Below are positions 52,755 to 61,291 of a DNA stretch of 64,000 bases, piece by piece (the first letter of the stretch is position 1; the number at the start of each line of letters is the position of its first letter). The stretch comes from Kiloniella litopenaei (GTDB lineage: Bacteria > Pseudomonadota > Alphaproteobacteria > Kiloniellales > Kiloniellaceae). The stretch spans positions 29,103-93,102 of the forward strand of contig NZ_LANI01000024.1 of NCBI RefSeq assembly GCF_000982415.1, given 5' to 3'. The notes under the pieces are model-generated. The model was not told the DNA's origin and made no database searches. It saw only the letters and a list, made by a program, of their open reading frames with translations. The position numbers were made by a program, and so were the translations under genes.

Positions 52755-54238
52755 AAATTCCTGTTATCTTCTGAAAATTCTGGATCAGTTTGCATGATTT
52801 TTTGCAACGGCGTGTTATGCCCACCAAGGGCCAGGTAAAGATTCACCCGGGATAAAAGTCTTTGTTTTTGAATGTTAATCAGTCGAGATTTGCTCACAAA
52901 AAACCTTTGCTGAGCTTGCAACAAATCCAAAATAGGAATCAAACCACTATAATACTTTTGCCTTGAAAGGTTTTGACCTTGTTCAGCCATCAATGCTGCA
53001 CGGCTTAACTCTTCTTCTTGTTTTTTGAGGTGAATTTCATTTCCAAGATAATTCTCAACCTCATCAAACGCCTTCAAGGCCGTATTCACATACTCGGCAA
53101 TGGTTTCATCTTCAATCGCCTTATTCTGCGCAACAACAGCACGGCGCTGACCTCCGTCATAAAGTGGCTGAATAATATTGCCCGCGATAGATGTAACAAG
53201 ACTATAGGGATCAAAAAGGTCACTTAGTTTTCGATTCTGATAACTTGTACTCTGCGTCAGAGATAACCTGGGTAATCGATTGGCTTTTGCCGCATTCAGA
53301 TTATGATGCGCCGCTATGACCTTTTGCTCAGCAATCAACAGATCGGGGCGATTAACTAATAAATCAGAAGGAATACCAGCCGAGAAATCCGTTACAATTT
53401 TTGGAAATTCTTTAGCGCTTTGAATTTTTCCAGACGGATATCTACCAAGAATTAATTCCAATTTTCTAACAGCTTGAGAGTGTTCATTAACTTTTGATGT
53501 TAATGTTGAATCGGCATTTGCAAGATCAGTTTCCACGAGACGCAGATCAAGGATAGACCCAACTCCTTGTTGATACCTATCCTGCGTCCTCTCGACAATT
53601 TCGGTTAAATTACTCTTTTCCTGACGCGCGATATCCAACTGCTTTTCCAGGGCTATAAGTTCAATCCATTGCAACACAATGCGTGTCGCAACTGACAATT
53701 GGGCAAATTCAACATCGCGTTGTCTTTGTAACAATGAACTGTATGATGCCTGTGATTCAGATTCTAAACGCCCCCAAACATCTATTTCCCATGAAATCCT
53801 TGCTTCAGCCTTGAAAGAATTCTCATAGCTTTTAATTCGTTCACCATCTGGACCTTTTGATGAGCTTTTTGTCCGGCTGCCATCACCTGATAAATCTATC
53901 TTTGGAAAGAAAGCAGATTCAGAAACTTCGTACTGAGCAATCTGTTGTTCTAAACGCGCTCTTGCTGATTTTAGCTCTGGATTATTTTTTATTCCCTCAA
54001 CAATAAATCCACTGATTCTCTGATGAAAATCTGGCGTAAACCATGTTTGGGAAACAGAAACGATAGAGCTTCTCTCAACCTCATATTCCAGTTGAGATGA
54101 CCATGAATCAGCCATCTTGGGTAGAGTTGCTTTATAGTCAGGTAAGTCTGTTGATAAGACACAGCCTTGCACGGCAATGACACCCATTGCCGCAACAAAA
54201 CCGTGAAAATAGATTTTAGAGAGTTTAATCCAATACAT
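52751..54238 (-). CDS. NodT/OprM-type outer membrane factor
   Basis: The 495-residue protein has a signal peptide with a lipobox ending in AVQGC (Cys about residue 26) and two outer membrane efflux repeats of coiled-coil helices. Segments such as ADLTSKVNEHSQAVRKLELILGRYP, RPDLLIAEQKVIAAHHNLNAAKANRLPRLSL (about 304-335) are typical. The ATG follows directly after a 9 base-pair hairpin that covers the ribosome site. It is the first gene of the five-gene RND/two-component operon. Confidence 0.93.
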   Translation of the reverse strand: MYWIKLSKIYFHGFVAAMGVIAVQGCVLSTDLPDYKATLPKMADSWSSQLEYEVERSSIVSVSQTWFTPDFHQRISGFIVEGIKNNPELKSARARLEQQIAQYEVSESAFFPKIDLSGDGSRTKSSSKGPDGERIKSYENSFKAEARISWEIDVWGRLESESQASYSSLLQRQRDVEFAQLSVATRIVLQWIELIALEKQLDIARQEKSNLTEIVERTQDRYQQGVGSILDLRLVETDLANADSTLTSKVNEHSQAVRKLELILGRYPSGKIQSAKEFPKIVTDFSAGIPSDLLVNRPDLLIAEQKVIAAHHNLNAAKANRLPRLSLTQSTSYQNRKLSDLFDPYSLVTSIAGNIIQPLYDGGQRRAVVAQNKAIEDETIAEYVNTALKAFDEVENYLGNEIHLKKQEEELSRAALMAEQGQNLSRQKYYSGLIPILDLLQAQQRFFVSKSRLINIQKQRLLSRVNLYLALGGHNTPLQKIMQTDPEFSEDNRNL

Positions 54239-54262
54239 AGGCTCAAGATAAAACTTGAGCCT
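54239..54262 (-). promoter_or_regulatory. Hairpin covering the translation start of the outer membrane factor gene
   Basis: On the minus strand, AGGCTCAAG-TTTTAT-CTTGAGCCT forms a perfect 9 base-pair stem whose last base is adjacent to the ATG, with no other ribosome site. A second inverted repeat lies at 54264-54308 (ACAAAACGCTGA and TCAGCGTTTTGT), before the phaC end. Confidence 0.55.
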
Positions 54263-54346
54263 GACAAAACGCTGACGATGTAAACAGGTAATAAAATCAG
54301 CGTTTTGTTTAAAAAATGTACGATAAAAACAGAATAAATATCTGTC

Positions 54347-56194
54347 TTATCTAGACTTCACATATCGCCCCGGGGCAGGTTCGATTACCTTTAAAGATGA
54401 TTTTCCCTTAGACGTTCCCATTCCAGGTATTCTGGCCGGAACAAGCTTTCCGCTTTTCTTCTGCGCCCATTTTGCCCAATGTGGCCACCATGATCCCGGA
54501 TGTTCTTTTGCAGCTTCAAACCACTCATCAGGATCACTTGGTGTTTCCGAATTAATCCAGTGAGAATACTTCTCTGCAGCTGGTGGATTGATAATCCCGG
54601 CTATATGACCGGATGCTGCCAGAACAAACTCTTTATCACCAGAAAAATGCCGTGTATTGGCATAGGTAGATTTCCATGGGGCAATGTGATCTTCTTTTGC
54701 AGAGATCATAAAGCTTGGAACATCTATCTTACCCAAATCTATTGGTACCCCGTCCAGTGTAATACCACCTGGTTCAACGAGCTTGTTATCCAGATACATG
54801 TTGCGAAGATAAAAAGAATGCATCTTTGCAGGCATTCGCGTTGTATCAGAATTCCAGTAAAGCAAGTCAAAAGGAAAGGGGGTTTTGCCAAGCAGATAAT
54901 TGTTCACAACAAAAGACCAGATGAGATCATTTGCCCGCAGCATGTTAAAGGTAGTCCCCATTTCTGCTCCGTCGAGATACCCTCGATCAGACATCTTCTT
55001 TTCAAGAACTTCCATCTGTTCTTCGTCAATAAAAACTCTGAGTTCACCTGCTTCGGCAAAGTCAGTCATCGTCACAAAGAAGGTACCGCTTTTAATACGC
55101 TTGTCTTTCTTCTCTGCCATATAGGCCAATGTAGAAGCCAGTAGAGTTCCACCGAGACAATAGCCAATTGCGTTAACCTCTTTCGATCCTGTTGCTTTTT
55201 CTATGGCATCAAGAGCGGCGAGGGGGCCACGTAGCATATAGTCTTCAAAGGAATAGTGGGCCAAACTCTCATCCGGATTTACCCAGGAAATCATGAAAAC
55301 AGTGAAACCCTGTTCCACAGCCCACTTCACAAAAGAATTTTTTGCTTTAAGATCAAGGATATAGAATTTATTGATCCAGGGGGGGATGATCATAAGCGGA
55401 CGAGAATAAACTTTCTCTGTCGTTGGTGCGTATTGAATAAGCTGCATAAGCTCATTTTCATAGATAACGCTACCTTGTGACGTTGCGATGTTTTCGCCCA
55501 GTGCAAAAGCATCTTCATCGGTCATTTTAATACGACCTTTTTCCAGATCAGAAATCAGATTTTCCAACCCTTGCAACAAATTCTTACCACCAGATTCTGC
55601 CGTTGCCCGCAAAATCTGGGGGTTTGTTATCAGAAAATTACTCGGTGAAACAGCATCAAGAAACTGTTTGGTATAGAAATCAACCTTGCGCGCATCGGTC
55701 TCGCTAAGTCCATCAATTTCTTTTACAGAGCTATGAATCGTATTCGCCGTTAAAAGATAAGACTGTTTAAGGAAATTAAAAAACGGGTTTTCGTCCCAGG
55801 CTTCATCCTGAAAACGTCGATCACTCTTTTTCTTTTTCTTACTTTGAGAAGATTGTTCAGACGATTCTTTCGTCGTGCCTGATTTATTTTCCCCCGCTTG
55901 ATGTTCCGGGTTAAAGAAATTATGCGAGGCTTCCAACCAAAGAGAATTATATCCCTGCCATAAATCTGTTTGCAGCTTGATTGCTTTTTCAGGATCGGAC
56001 CAAAATTGTTGAGACAATTGCCAGAAAGCCTTGCCAATCCGCATTGGATCAGGCTCGTTATCTAGCATTTGCCCGCTTTGTTTCATCAAAAAACGTTCAA
56101 TCATTGCCTGAGATTTTTCAGAAATTGCTGTCATTGTTTCAGAAATTTCTGCGGGATCAGGTAGCTTTATTCCCTCGGGGTGTTGATCGACCAT
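54347..56194 (-). CDS. phaC: Class I polyhydroxyalkanoate synthase
   Basis: PhaC polymerises hydroxyacyl-CoA into storage polyester. The 615-residue product has the family lipase-like box GYCLGGT with catalytic Cys346, the Asp in SAKEDHIAPW (about 500) and the His in AASGHIAGIINPPA (about 530). PPWINKFYILDL (about 271) and LYWNSDTTRMP are also class I features. An inserted Lys/Ser-rich stretch near 105-128 is a variable N-terminal region. It is transcribed alone; the depolymerase is 25 kb away and no phaA/phaB or phasin gene is in the window. Confidence 0.96.
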   Translation of the reverse strand: MVDQHPEGIKLPDPAEISETMTAISEKSQAMIERFLMKQSGQMLDNEPDPMRIGKAFWQLSQQFWSDPEKAIKLQTDLWQGYNSLWLEASHNFFNPEHQAGENKSGTTKESSEQSSQSKKKKKSDRRFQDEAWDENPFFNFLKQSYLLTANTIHSSVKEIDGLSETDARKVDFYTKQFLDAVSPSNFLITNPQILRATAESGGKNLLQGLENLISDLEKGRIKMTDEDAFALGENIATSQGSVIYENELMQLIQYAPTTEKVYSRPLMIIPPWINKFYILDLKAKNSFVKWAVEQGFTVFMISWVNPDESLAHYSFEDYMLRGPLAALDAIEKATGSKEVNAIGYCLGGTLLASTLAYMAEKKDKRIKSGTFFVTMTDFAEAGELRVFIDEEQMEVLEKKMSDRGYLDGAEMGTTFNMLRANDLIWSFVVNNYLLGKTPFPFDLLYWNSDTTRMPAKMHSFYLRNMYLDNKLVEPGGITLDGVPIDLGKIDVPSFMISAKEDHIAPWKSTYANTRHFSGDKEFVLAASGHIAGIINPPAAEKYSHWINSETPSDPDEWFEAAKEHPGSWWPHWAKWAQKKSGKLVPARIPGMGTSKGKSSLKVIEPAPGRYVKSR

Positions 56195-56403
56195 CCAGCT
56201 TTCCCTATGATCTCTTTAGTCTTTTTATAGAATAGTATATCGCCTTGTAGCTCTTTCAATGTTATACACCCATTGTTACAGCTGGAAGCGCAAAGAACAA
56301 CAAGTGAGGTCAATTTCGTTACGGCATGCATCTAGTCAGTTGTAATTTTGATGTATGTGTTTCGATTTATTTGACGTTTGCATGGGGGAACGGTCTCTAA
56401 GTT

Positions 56404-57444
56404 ATGGCCAAGGACAAATATATGCCAGAGTTGAGAAAACGTAGTGTATACCGCTTTGGGGGTAAGGGTCGCATCGTAGGAGCACTTGTGCTTCCATTAG
56501 TACTTGCAGCCTGTTCTTCTACACCCGATTGGGCGAACCCGGTAGCGTGGTTTGAAAGTGACGAACCAGAGCAACCGACACAGGTGACCAATGCAGAAAA
56601 TGTCGTCCCTGCCGAAGGATTTCCGAATCTTTCAAGTGTGCCTGGCGAATCTCCGCAAACAACATCAAACGATTACAGATCACAGGTAACCGAAGGCTTG
56701 GTCGCTGATCGTAACAACGCAGAATACAGTGATCAGCCATTAACGGCCAGATCAACGCTTGTTCCCGCAGCTCCACCACCATCTGTACCACAGGCACCTT
56801 CTGTAGCACAGACAGCACCACAGGCAGTACCAGCTGCACCCGTCGTACCAAATACGGTCCCTGCATCACCCCAGGCTGTACCGGGTGCGTCATCACAAAC
56901 AACCGTGATTTCATCACAAGGCGCAGCATTGCCACCGGCATTTCCAAACGGTGCACCAGCTTACGCCCAAACCCAATACACAGGGCCACAATACAACACA
57001 CCCAGCTGGGGTTCGCCCTATGCCCCACAGGGGTATAATCAAGGATATACGAACCAAGCTGCATACGGATCACCCTACGCTGCGCAGCCTGGCGGTCAGC
57101 TTGTCGCTGTCATTTATTTCTCGCACGGCTCGTCAAACCTGAATAATCAAGATATTCAGGTTATTCGCGATGTCGCCGCACTTTATGGCCAACGTGGCGG
57201 TGCAATTACTGTGCTTGGACATTCAAGCTCCAGAACTCAGCTGACAGACGCATTGCGCCATCAACAGGTTAACTATGAGATTTCTGGACGACGGGCCGAA
57301 GCTGTTACCCGAGCTCTGCAAAACTCTGGTGTTCCAGCCCGTCAAATTATCACGGATGCACGTTCAGACAGTAATCCTGTTTTCCACGAATTCATGCCAA
57401 CGGGCGAAGCAGGAAACAGACGTGTAGAAATCTATGTAAACTAA
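56404..57444 (+). CDS. OmpA-like lipoprotein
   Basis: The 346-residue protein has a lipobox ending VLAACSS (Cys about 39). The linker (about 50-225) is rich in Pro, Ala, Gln and Ser, and the C-terminus is an OmpA peptidoglycan-binding domain: QLVAVIYFSHGSSNLNNQDIQVI (about 230-252), GHSSSRTQLTDALRHQQVNYEISGRRAEAV and a final EIYVN. ATG 56404 is used; an internal ATG at 56422 (MPEL) is another possibility. It may anchor the outer membrane to the wall, as Pal does. Confidence 0.85.
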   Translation: MAKDKYMPELRKRSVYRFGGKGRIVGALVLPLVLAACSSTPDWANPVAWFESDEPEQPTQVTNAENVVPAEGFPNLSSVPGESPQTTSNDYRSQVTEGLVADRNNAEYSDQPLTARSTLVPAAPPPSVPQAPSVAQTAPQAVPAAPVVPNTVPASPQAVPGASSQTTVISSQGAALPPAFPNGAPAYAQTQYTGPQYNTPSWGSPYAPQGYNQGYTNQAAYGSPYAAQPGGQLVAVIYFSHGSSNLNNQDIQVIRDVAALYGQRGGAITVLGHSSSRTQLTDALRHQQVNYEISGRRAEAVTRALQNSGVPARQIITDARSDSNPVFHEFMPTGEAGNRRVEIYVN

Positions 57445-57450
57445 ACAATC

Positions 57451-57485
57451 TATCCCGAGAAATTTTTAACATATTTCTCGGGATA
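57451..57485. repeat. Inverted repeat after the OmpA-like gene
   Basis: TATCCCGAGAAAT (57451-57463) pairs perfectly with ATTTCTCGGGATA (57473-57485). There is no T run, so it may be an mRNA-end stabiliser in front of the terminator at 57503. Confidence 0.6.
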
Positions 57486-57502
57486 AAAACGCATAAAACA
57501 TT

Positions 57503-57546
57503 GGTCACGGAGCGAGTATTCTGCTATCTGCTTCGTGGCCTTTTTT
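57503..57546 (+). terminator. Terminator of the OmpA-like gene
   Basis: GGTCACGGAGC (57503-57513) pairs with GCTTCGTGGCC (57530-57540), with two G-T pairs, followed by six T. It separates the OmpA-like gene from the aminotransferase. Confidence 0.85.
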
Positions 57547-57633
57547 ATAGGGGCTAATCACCTTGGTCAGAACAAGACAGAATATTCTTCTTCCCTGACT
57601 AAATAAAGATAACCCAACAATTTCGAGTTGATA

Positions 57634-58845
57634 ATGGACCAGGAATTTCACCGTATAAAACGTTTGCCGCCTTATGTATTTGCTGAAGTCAATGCATTGA
57701 AAGCAGCAGCGCGAGCGGCGAAAAAAGATATTATCGATTTTGGCATGGGAAATCCTGATCAGCCCCCACCACAACATGTTATTGATAAACTAACAGATGT
57801 TGTCCAAAACCCCAGAGTCCACGGCTATTCTACATCCCGTGGTATTCCCGGTTTAAGAAAAGCAATATCGGCCTACTATGATCGACGTTTTGGTGTTGAT
57901 ATAGACCCTGAAACAGAAACCATTGTTACCTTGGGGTCAAAGGAAGGGCTTGCCAATCTGGCGCAAGCTATTACCAGTCCGGGCGACATCATCCTGGCTC
58001 CCAATCCAAGCTACCCAATTCATGCTTTTGGCTTTATCATTGCCGGTGCTGCGATCAGATCGATGCCGATGACACAGGGTGGAAATATTATGGAACAGCT
58101 GGAAATTGCTGTTCGTCATTCTGTCCCCAAACCCTTGGCCATTATACTGAACTATCCGTCAAACCCCACAGCCGAAGTAAAGGATCTCGATTTTTACGCA
58201 GAGATCGTTGACTTCTGCCGTAAGCACGAGATCTATATTATTTCAGATCTGGCCTATGCCGAGGTTTATTTCAACGATACACCACCACCATCAATCCTTC
58301 AGGTTCCCGGGGCAAAAGATATTGCCGTAGAATTTCTATCCATGAGTAAAACCTACTCAATGGCTGGATGGCGCGTTGGATTCTGTTCCGGAAATAAAAA
58401 ACTGGTCGCTGCCCTTACACGGGTAAAATCCTATGTTGATTATGGGGCCTTTACACCTGTCCAGGTCGCTGCCGTATCCGCACTCAATGGTCCACAGGAC
58501 TGCATTGGTGAAATGCGGGATCGTTATCGCGGACGCCGGGATGTCTTGATAAAAGGTCTCAGTGCCGCAGGATGGGATATACCAAGTCCGCCCGCGACAA
58601 TGTTTGCCTGGGCCCCCTTGCCAAAAGAATTTTCCCACCTGGGATCGTTGGAATTTTCCAAGTTATTATTGGAACATGCTAATGTAGCGGTTGCCCCCGG
58701 TGTCGGTTTTGGCGAGTATGGCGAAGGTTATGTCAGGTTGGGACTCGTAGAAAACGAACAACGTACGCGTCAGGCTGTAAAAAATATAAAGGCCATGATG
58801 CAGAAAAAAGACAATATTCTTGAACAAATTAGCAAGCGGAAATAA
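57634..58845 (+). CDS. Class I/II PLP aminotransferase (AlaC/DapL-like)
   Basis: From ATG 57634 the product has 403 residues; an in-frame TTG two codons upstream has no better ribosome site. The PLP Lys is in SMSKTYSMAGWRVGF (about 234-248), with LNYPSNPTAEV (about 170), DLAYAEVYFN (about 207) and the C-terminal VRLGLVENEQRTRQAV. This group (AlaC/YfdZ-like) transaminates glutamate-pyruvate or related acids. Position before hom suggests a role in aspartate-family amino acid metabolism. hom begins 3 bases downstream. Confidence 0.9.
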   Translation: MDQEFHRIKRLPPYVFAEVNALKAAARAAKKDIIDFGMGNPDQPPPQHVIDKLTDVVQNPRVHGYSTSRGIPGLRKAISAYYDRRFGVDIDPETETIVTLGSKEGLANLAQAITSPGDIILAPNPSYPIHAFGFIIAGAAIRSMPMTQGGNIMEQLEIAVRHSVPKPLAIILNYPSNPTAEVKDLDFYAEIVDFCRKHEIYIISDLAYAEVYFNDTPPPSILQVPGAKDIAVEFLSMSKTYSMAGWRVGFCSGNKKLVAALTRVKSYVDYGAFTPVQVAAVSALNGPQDCIGEMRDRYRGRRDVLIKGLSAAGWDIPSPPATMFAWAPLPKEFSHLGSLEFSKLLLEHANVAVAPGVGFGEYGEGYVRLGLVENEQRTRQAVKNIKAMMQKKDNILEQISKRK

Positions 58846-58848
58846 ATC

Positions 58849-60138
58849 GTGAGTGAACCCCTTAAGATTGCGATCGCCGGATTAGGTACCGTTGGTACCG
58901 GAACCGTCAAACTTATTCAGGATAATTTGAACGTTCTAGCCCAACGCACGGGTCGTGAAATTTCTATCGTTGCTGTCTCAGCACGCAGTCGTAAGAATCG
59001 CGATTTTGATATGAGCAGCATGACCTACTATGACGACGCAGTGGACATGGCTGAAAACTGTGATGCTGATGTTGTGATGGAGCTAATTGGCGGTTCCGAG
59101 GGAATTGCGAAAGAAGTTGTCGAAGTATCAATCGCCAAGGGACGTCACGTTATTACCGCTAACAAAGCTCTGTTAGCGCACCATGGTACTGAGCTCGCCA
59201 AGTTGGCCGAAGAAGCCGGTGTTGCTCTGGCTTATGAAGCCGCGGTTGCTGGTGGAATTCCTGTTATCAAAGGTCTAAGGGAAGGGCTTGCAGCTAACTC
59301 ATTTGATCTTGTGTATGGCATCCTTAATGGAACCTGTAACTTTATTCTGACCAACATGCGTGAAACAGGTCGCGACTTCGACGAAGTTCTCACCGAAGCT
59401 CAGGAACTTGGTTACGCAGAAGCTGATCCCAGTTTTGACGTAGATGGTGTTGATGCTGCACATAAACTATCACTGTTAAGTTCCGTATCCTTTGGAACCG
59501 AAGTTGATTTTGACGCTGTTTATATCGAGGGCATCAGAAATATCTCTGCACTTGATATCGTAAATGCTGAAGAACTGGGATACCGCATCAAGTTACTTGG
59601 TATTGCACGTAAAACAGAACATGGTATCGACCAACGCGTTCACCCCTGCATGGTTGCCAAAGATCAACCGATTGCCTCTGTCGAGGGCGTTTTGAACGCT
59701 GTCGTCTGTAATGGCAATCATGTTGGCACCACAATGTTCGAAGGCGCAGGCGCTGGTGGTGGCCCCACAGCTTCTGCCGTCGTTGCTGATCTCGTTGACA
59801 TTGCACGTGGCACAATCTTGCCAACGTTCGGTGTTCCGGCTAACGCACTGGCGAAACCAATCGCCCAACCTGTAGAAAAACGCGAAGGTTCCTATTACCT
59901 GCGTTTACAGGTCGAAGATCGTCCCGGCGTGATTGCGGATATATCCAACATTCTCAAAGACGAAGATATTTCTGTTAAATCCCTCATACAACATGAATCC
60001 AACCCGGGTAAATCTGTTCCGCTTGTGATAACAACACAGGCAACAGTAGAAACCGCCATGAACAGATCACTCGAAAAGATTTCGCAACTCGATTGCGTAC
60101 TTGAAAAACCAAATATGATCCGGATCGTCTCTCTTTAA
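58849..60138 (+). CDS. hom: Homoserine dehydrogenase
   Basis: The 429-residue enzyme reduces aspartate semialdehyde to homoserine, the branch to threonine and methionine. It begins with IAIAGLGTVGTGTVKLI (about 6-22), has GLAANSFDLVYGILNGTCNFILTNM (about 150-174) and FEGAGAGGGPTASAVVADLVDIARG (about 303-327), and ends in an ACT domain (about 350-429, YYLRLQVEDRPGVIADIS) for allosteric control. The start is GTG. It follows the aminotransferase by 3 bases and precedes glpX. Confidence 0.97.
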   Translation: MSEPLKIAIAGLGTVGTGTVKLIQDNLNVLAQRTGREISIVAVSARSRKNRDFDMSSMTYYDDAVDMAENCDADVVMELIGGSEGIAKEVVEVSIAKGRHVITANKALLAHHGTELAKLAEEAGVALAYEAAVAGGIPVIKGLREGLAANSFDLVYGILNGTCNFILTNMRETGRDFDEVLTEAQELGYAEADPSFDVDGVDAAHKLSLLSSVSFGTEVDFDAVYIEGIRNISALDIVNAEELGYRIKLLGIARKTEHGIDQRVHPCMVAKDQPIASVEGVLNAVVCNGNHVGTTMFEGAGAGGGPTASAVVADLVDIARGTILPTFGVPANALAKPIAQPVEKREGSYYLRLQVEDRPGVIADISNILKDEDISVKSLIQHESNPGKSVPLVITTQATVETAMNRSLEKISQLDCVLEKPNMIRIVSL

Positions 60139-60200
60139 AGAGCGATCTGAAAGCAATAACCGTTCACTATTGAACGATATCAAAGTCAGAGGACAAAGAT

Positions 60201-61169
60201 ATGGAACGCAACCTGGCCCTAGAGACCGTACGTGTCACAGAAGCTGCCGCATTGGCTTCTTCCCGTCTTATGGGACGCGGTGACGAAAAAGCAGCGGACC
60301 AAGCTGCTGTAAATGCTATGCGCGATGCCCTGAATGGCTTGGCAATTGATGGAACAGTCGTTATCGGCGAAGGCGAGCGTGACGAAGCGCCAATGCTTTA
60401 TATCGGAGAGAAAGTCGGAAAAGGCGGCCCGGGCATAGATATCGCGCTGGACCCATTAGAAGGCACAACACTCACAGCCAAAGGCGGTCCGAACGCAATG
60501 TGCGTTATTGCCATGGCTGAAGCAGGTAACTTTCTGAACGCACCGGACACCTATATGGATAAAATCGCTGTAGGTGCTGGTCTTCCCGAAGGTGTTGTTG
60601 ACCTAGATGAGACTGTCGCTAACAATCTAGCCAACTTGGCTAAAGCCAAAAAAACAGACATCAGTGATCTGGTTGTCTGCATTATGGACCGCCCGCGTCA
60701 CGAAGAAAAAATCGCACAGGTTCGCGAATGCGGTGCTCGTATTGTCCTAATTGGCGACGGTGATGTCGCGGGTGCCTTGGCAACCAGCCGTTTTGATAGC
60801 GGTATTGATCTATTCATGGGTGCAGGTGGTGCACCAGAGGGTGTTCTTGCTGCGGCAGCTCTTCGTTGTACTGGTGGTCAGTTTCAGGGACGTTTGCTCT
60901 TTAGAAATGACGATGAAGTAGCCCGCGCGCGTCGCTGGGGCATTGAAGATCTCGATCGTAAATACGAGATCAACGAACTTGCCAAAGGCGATGTTATGTT
61001 TGTTGCAACAGGCGTAACAGACGGCAGCCTTCTTCGCGGTGTACGTCGTTACCAAGGCGGCGCAACAACACAGTCTGTTGTAATGCGTTCAAAAACCGGA
61101 ACAACTCGCGTTGTTGATGCGACACATAATTTCTACCGCAAAACATGGTACGACAATCTGGGTGTTTAA
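60201..61169 (+). CDS. glpX: Class II fructose-1,6-bisphosphatase GlpX
   Basis: GlpX hydrolyses fructose-1,6-bisphosphate to fructose-6-phosphate in gluconeogenesis. The 322-residue product has RVTEAAALASSRLMGRGDEKAADQAAVNAMR (about 7-37), VIGEGERDEAPMLYIGE (about 54-70), IDIALDPLEGTTLTAKG (about 79-95), ISDLVVCIMDRPRHEE and VTDGSLLRGVRRYQGG. Divalent-metal Asp and Glu positions are intact. AGAGGA lies upstream of the ATG. Third in aminotransferase-hom-glpX-recJ. Confidence 0.97.
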   Translation: MERNLALETVRVTEAAALASSRLMGRGDEKAADQAAVNAMRDALNGLAIDGTVVIGEGERDEAPMLYIGEKVGKGGPGIDIALDPLEGTTLTAKGGPNAMCVIAMAEAGNFLNAPDTYMDKIAVGAGLPEGVVDLDETVANNLANLAKAKKTDISDLVVCIMDRPRHEEKIAQVRECGARIVLIGDGDVAGALATSRFDSGIDLFMGAGGAPEGVLAAAALRCTGGQFQGRLLFRNDDEVARARRWGIEDLDRKYEINELAKGDVMFVATGVTDGSLLRGVRRYQGGATTQSVVMRSKTGTTRVVDATHNFYRKTWYDNLGV

Positions 61170-61199
61170 TACTTTACCCAATATATCAACAATAAATAA

Positions 61200-61230
61200 G
61201 GGGCGCCGTATTCGGCGCCTCTTGTTTTTT
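61200..61230 (+). terminator. Terminator after glpX
   Basis: GGGGCGCCG pairs with CGGCGCCTC around a TATT loop (61200-61221) and the T-rich tail runs to 61230. It ends the hom-glpX transcript at least in part; recJ starts 62 bases later. Confidence 0.88.
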
Positions 61231-61291
61231 ATGGGAAGCCCGCTAGGCTACCTCTATTCATTTAATCACTTGAATTGGTTGGTTCACGATT

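Noticed and set aside
40474..54238. Adhesin secretion by the neighbouring RND/outer membrane factor genes
   Set aside because: RTX proteins use ABC-type type I systems; the adjacent operon is an RND pump with a lipoprotein factor, not a HlyB/HlyD set.
54500..55144. Plus-strand open frame of 214 codons
   Set aside because: It is antisense to phaC; residue composition is not protein-like.
56519..57073. Minus-strand open frame of 184 codons
   Set aside because: Antisense to the Pro/Ala-rich linker of the OmpA-like lipoprotein; low-complexity artefact.
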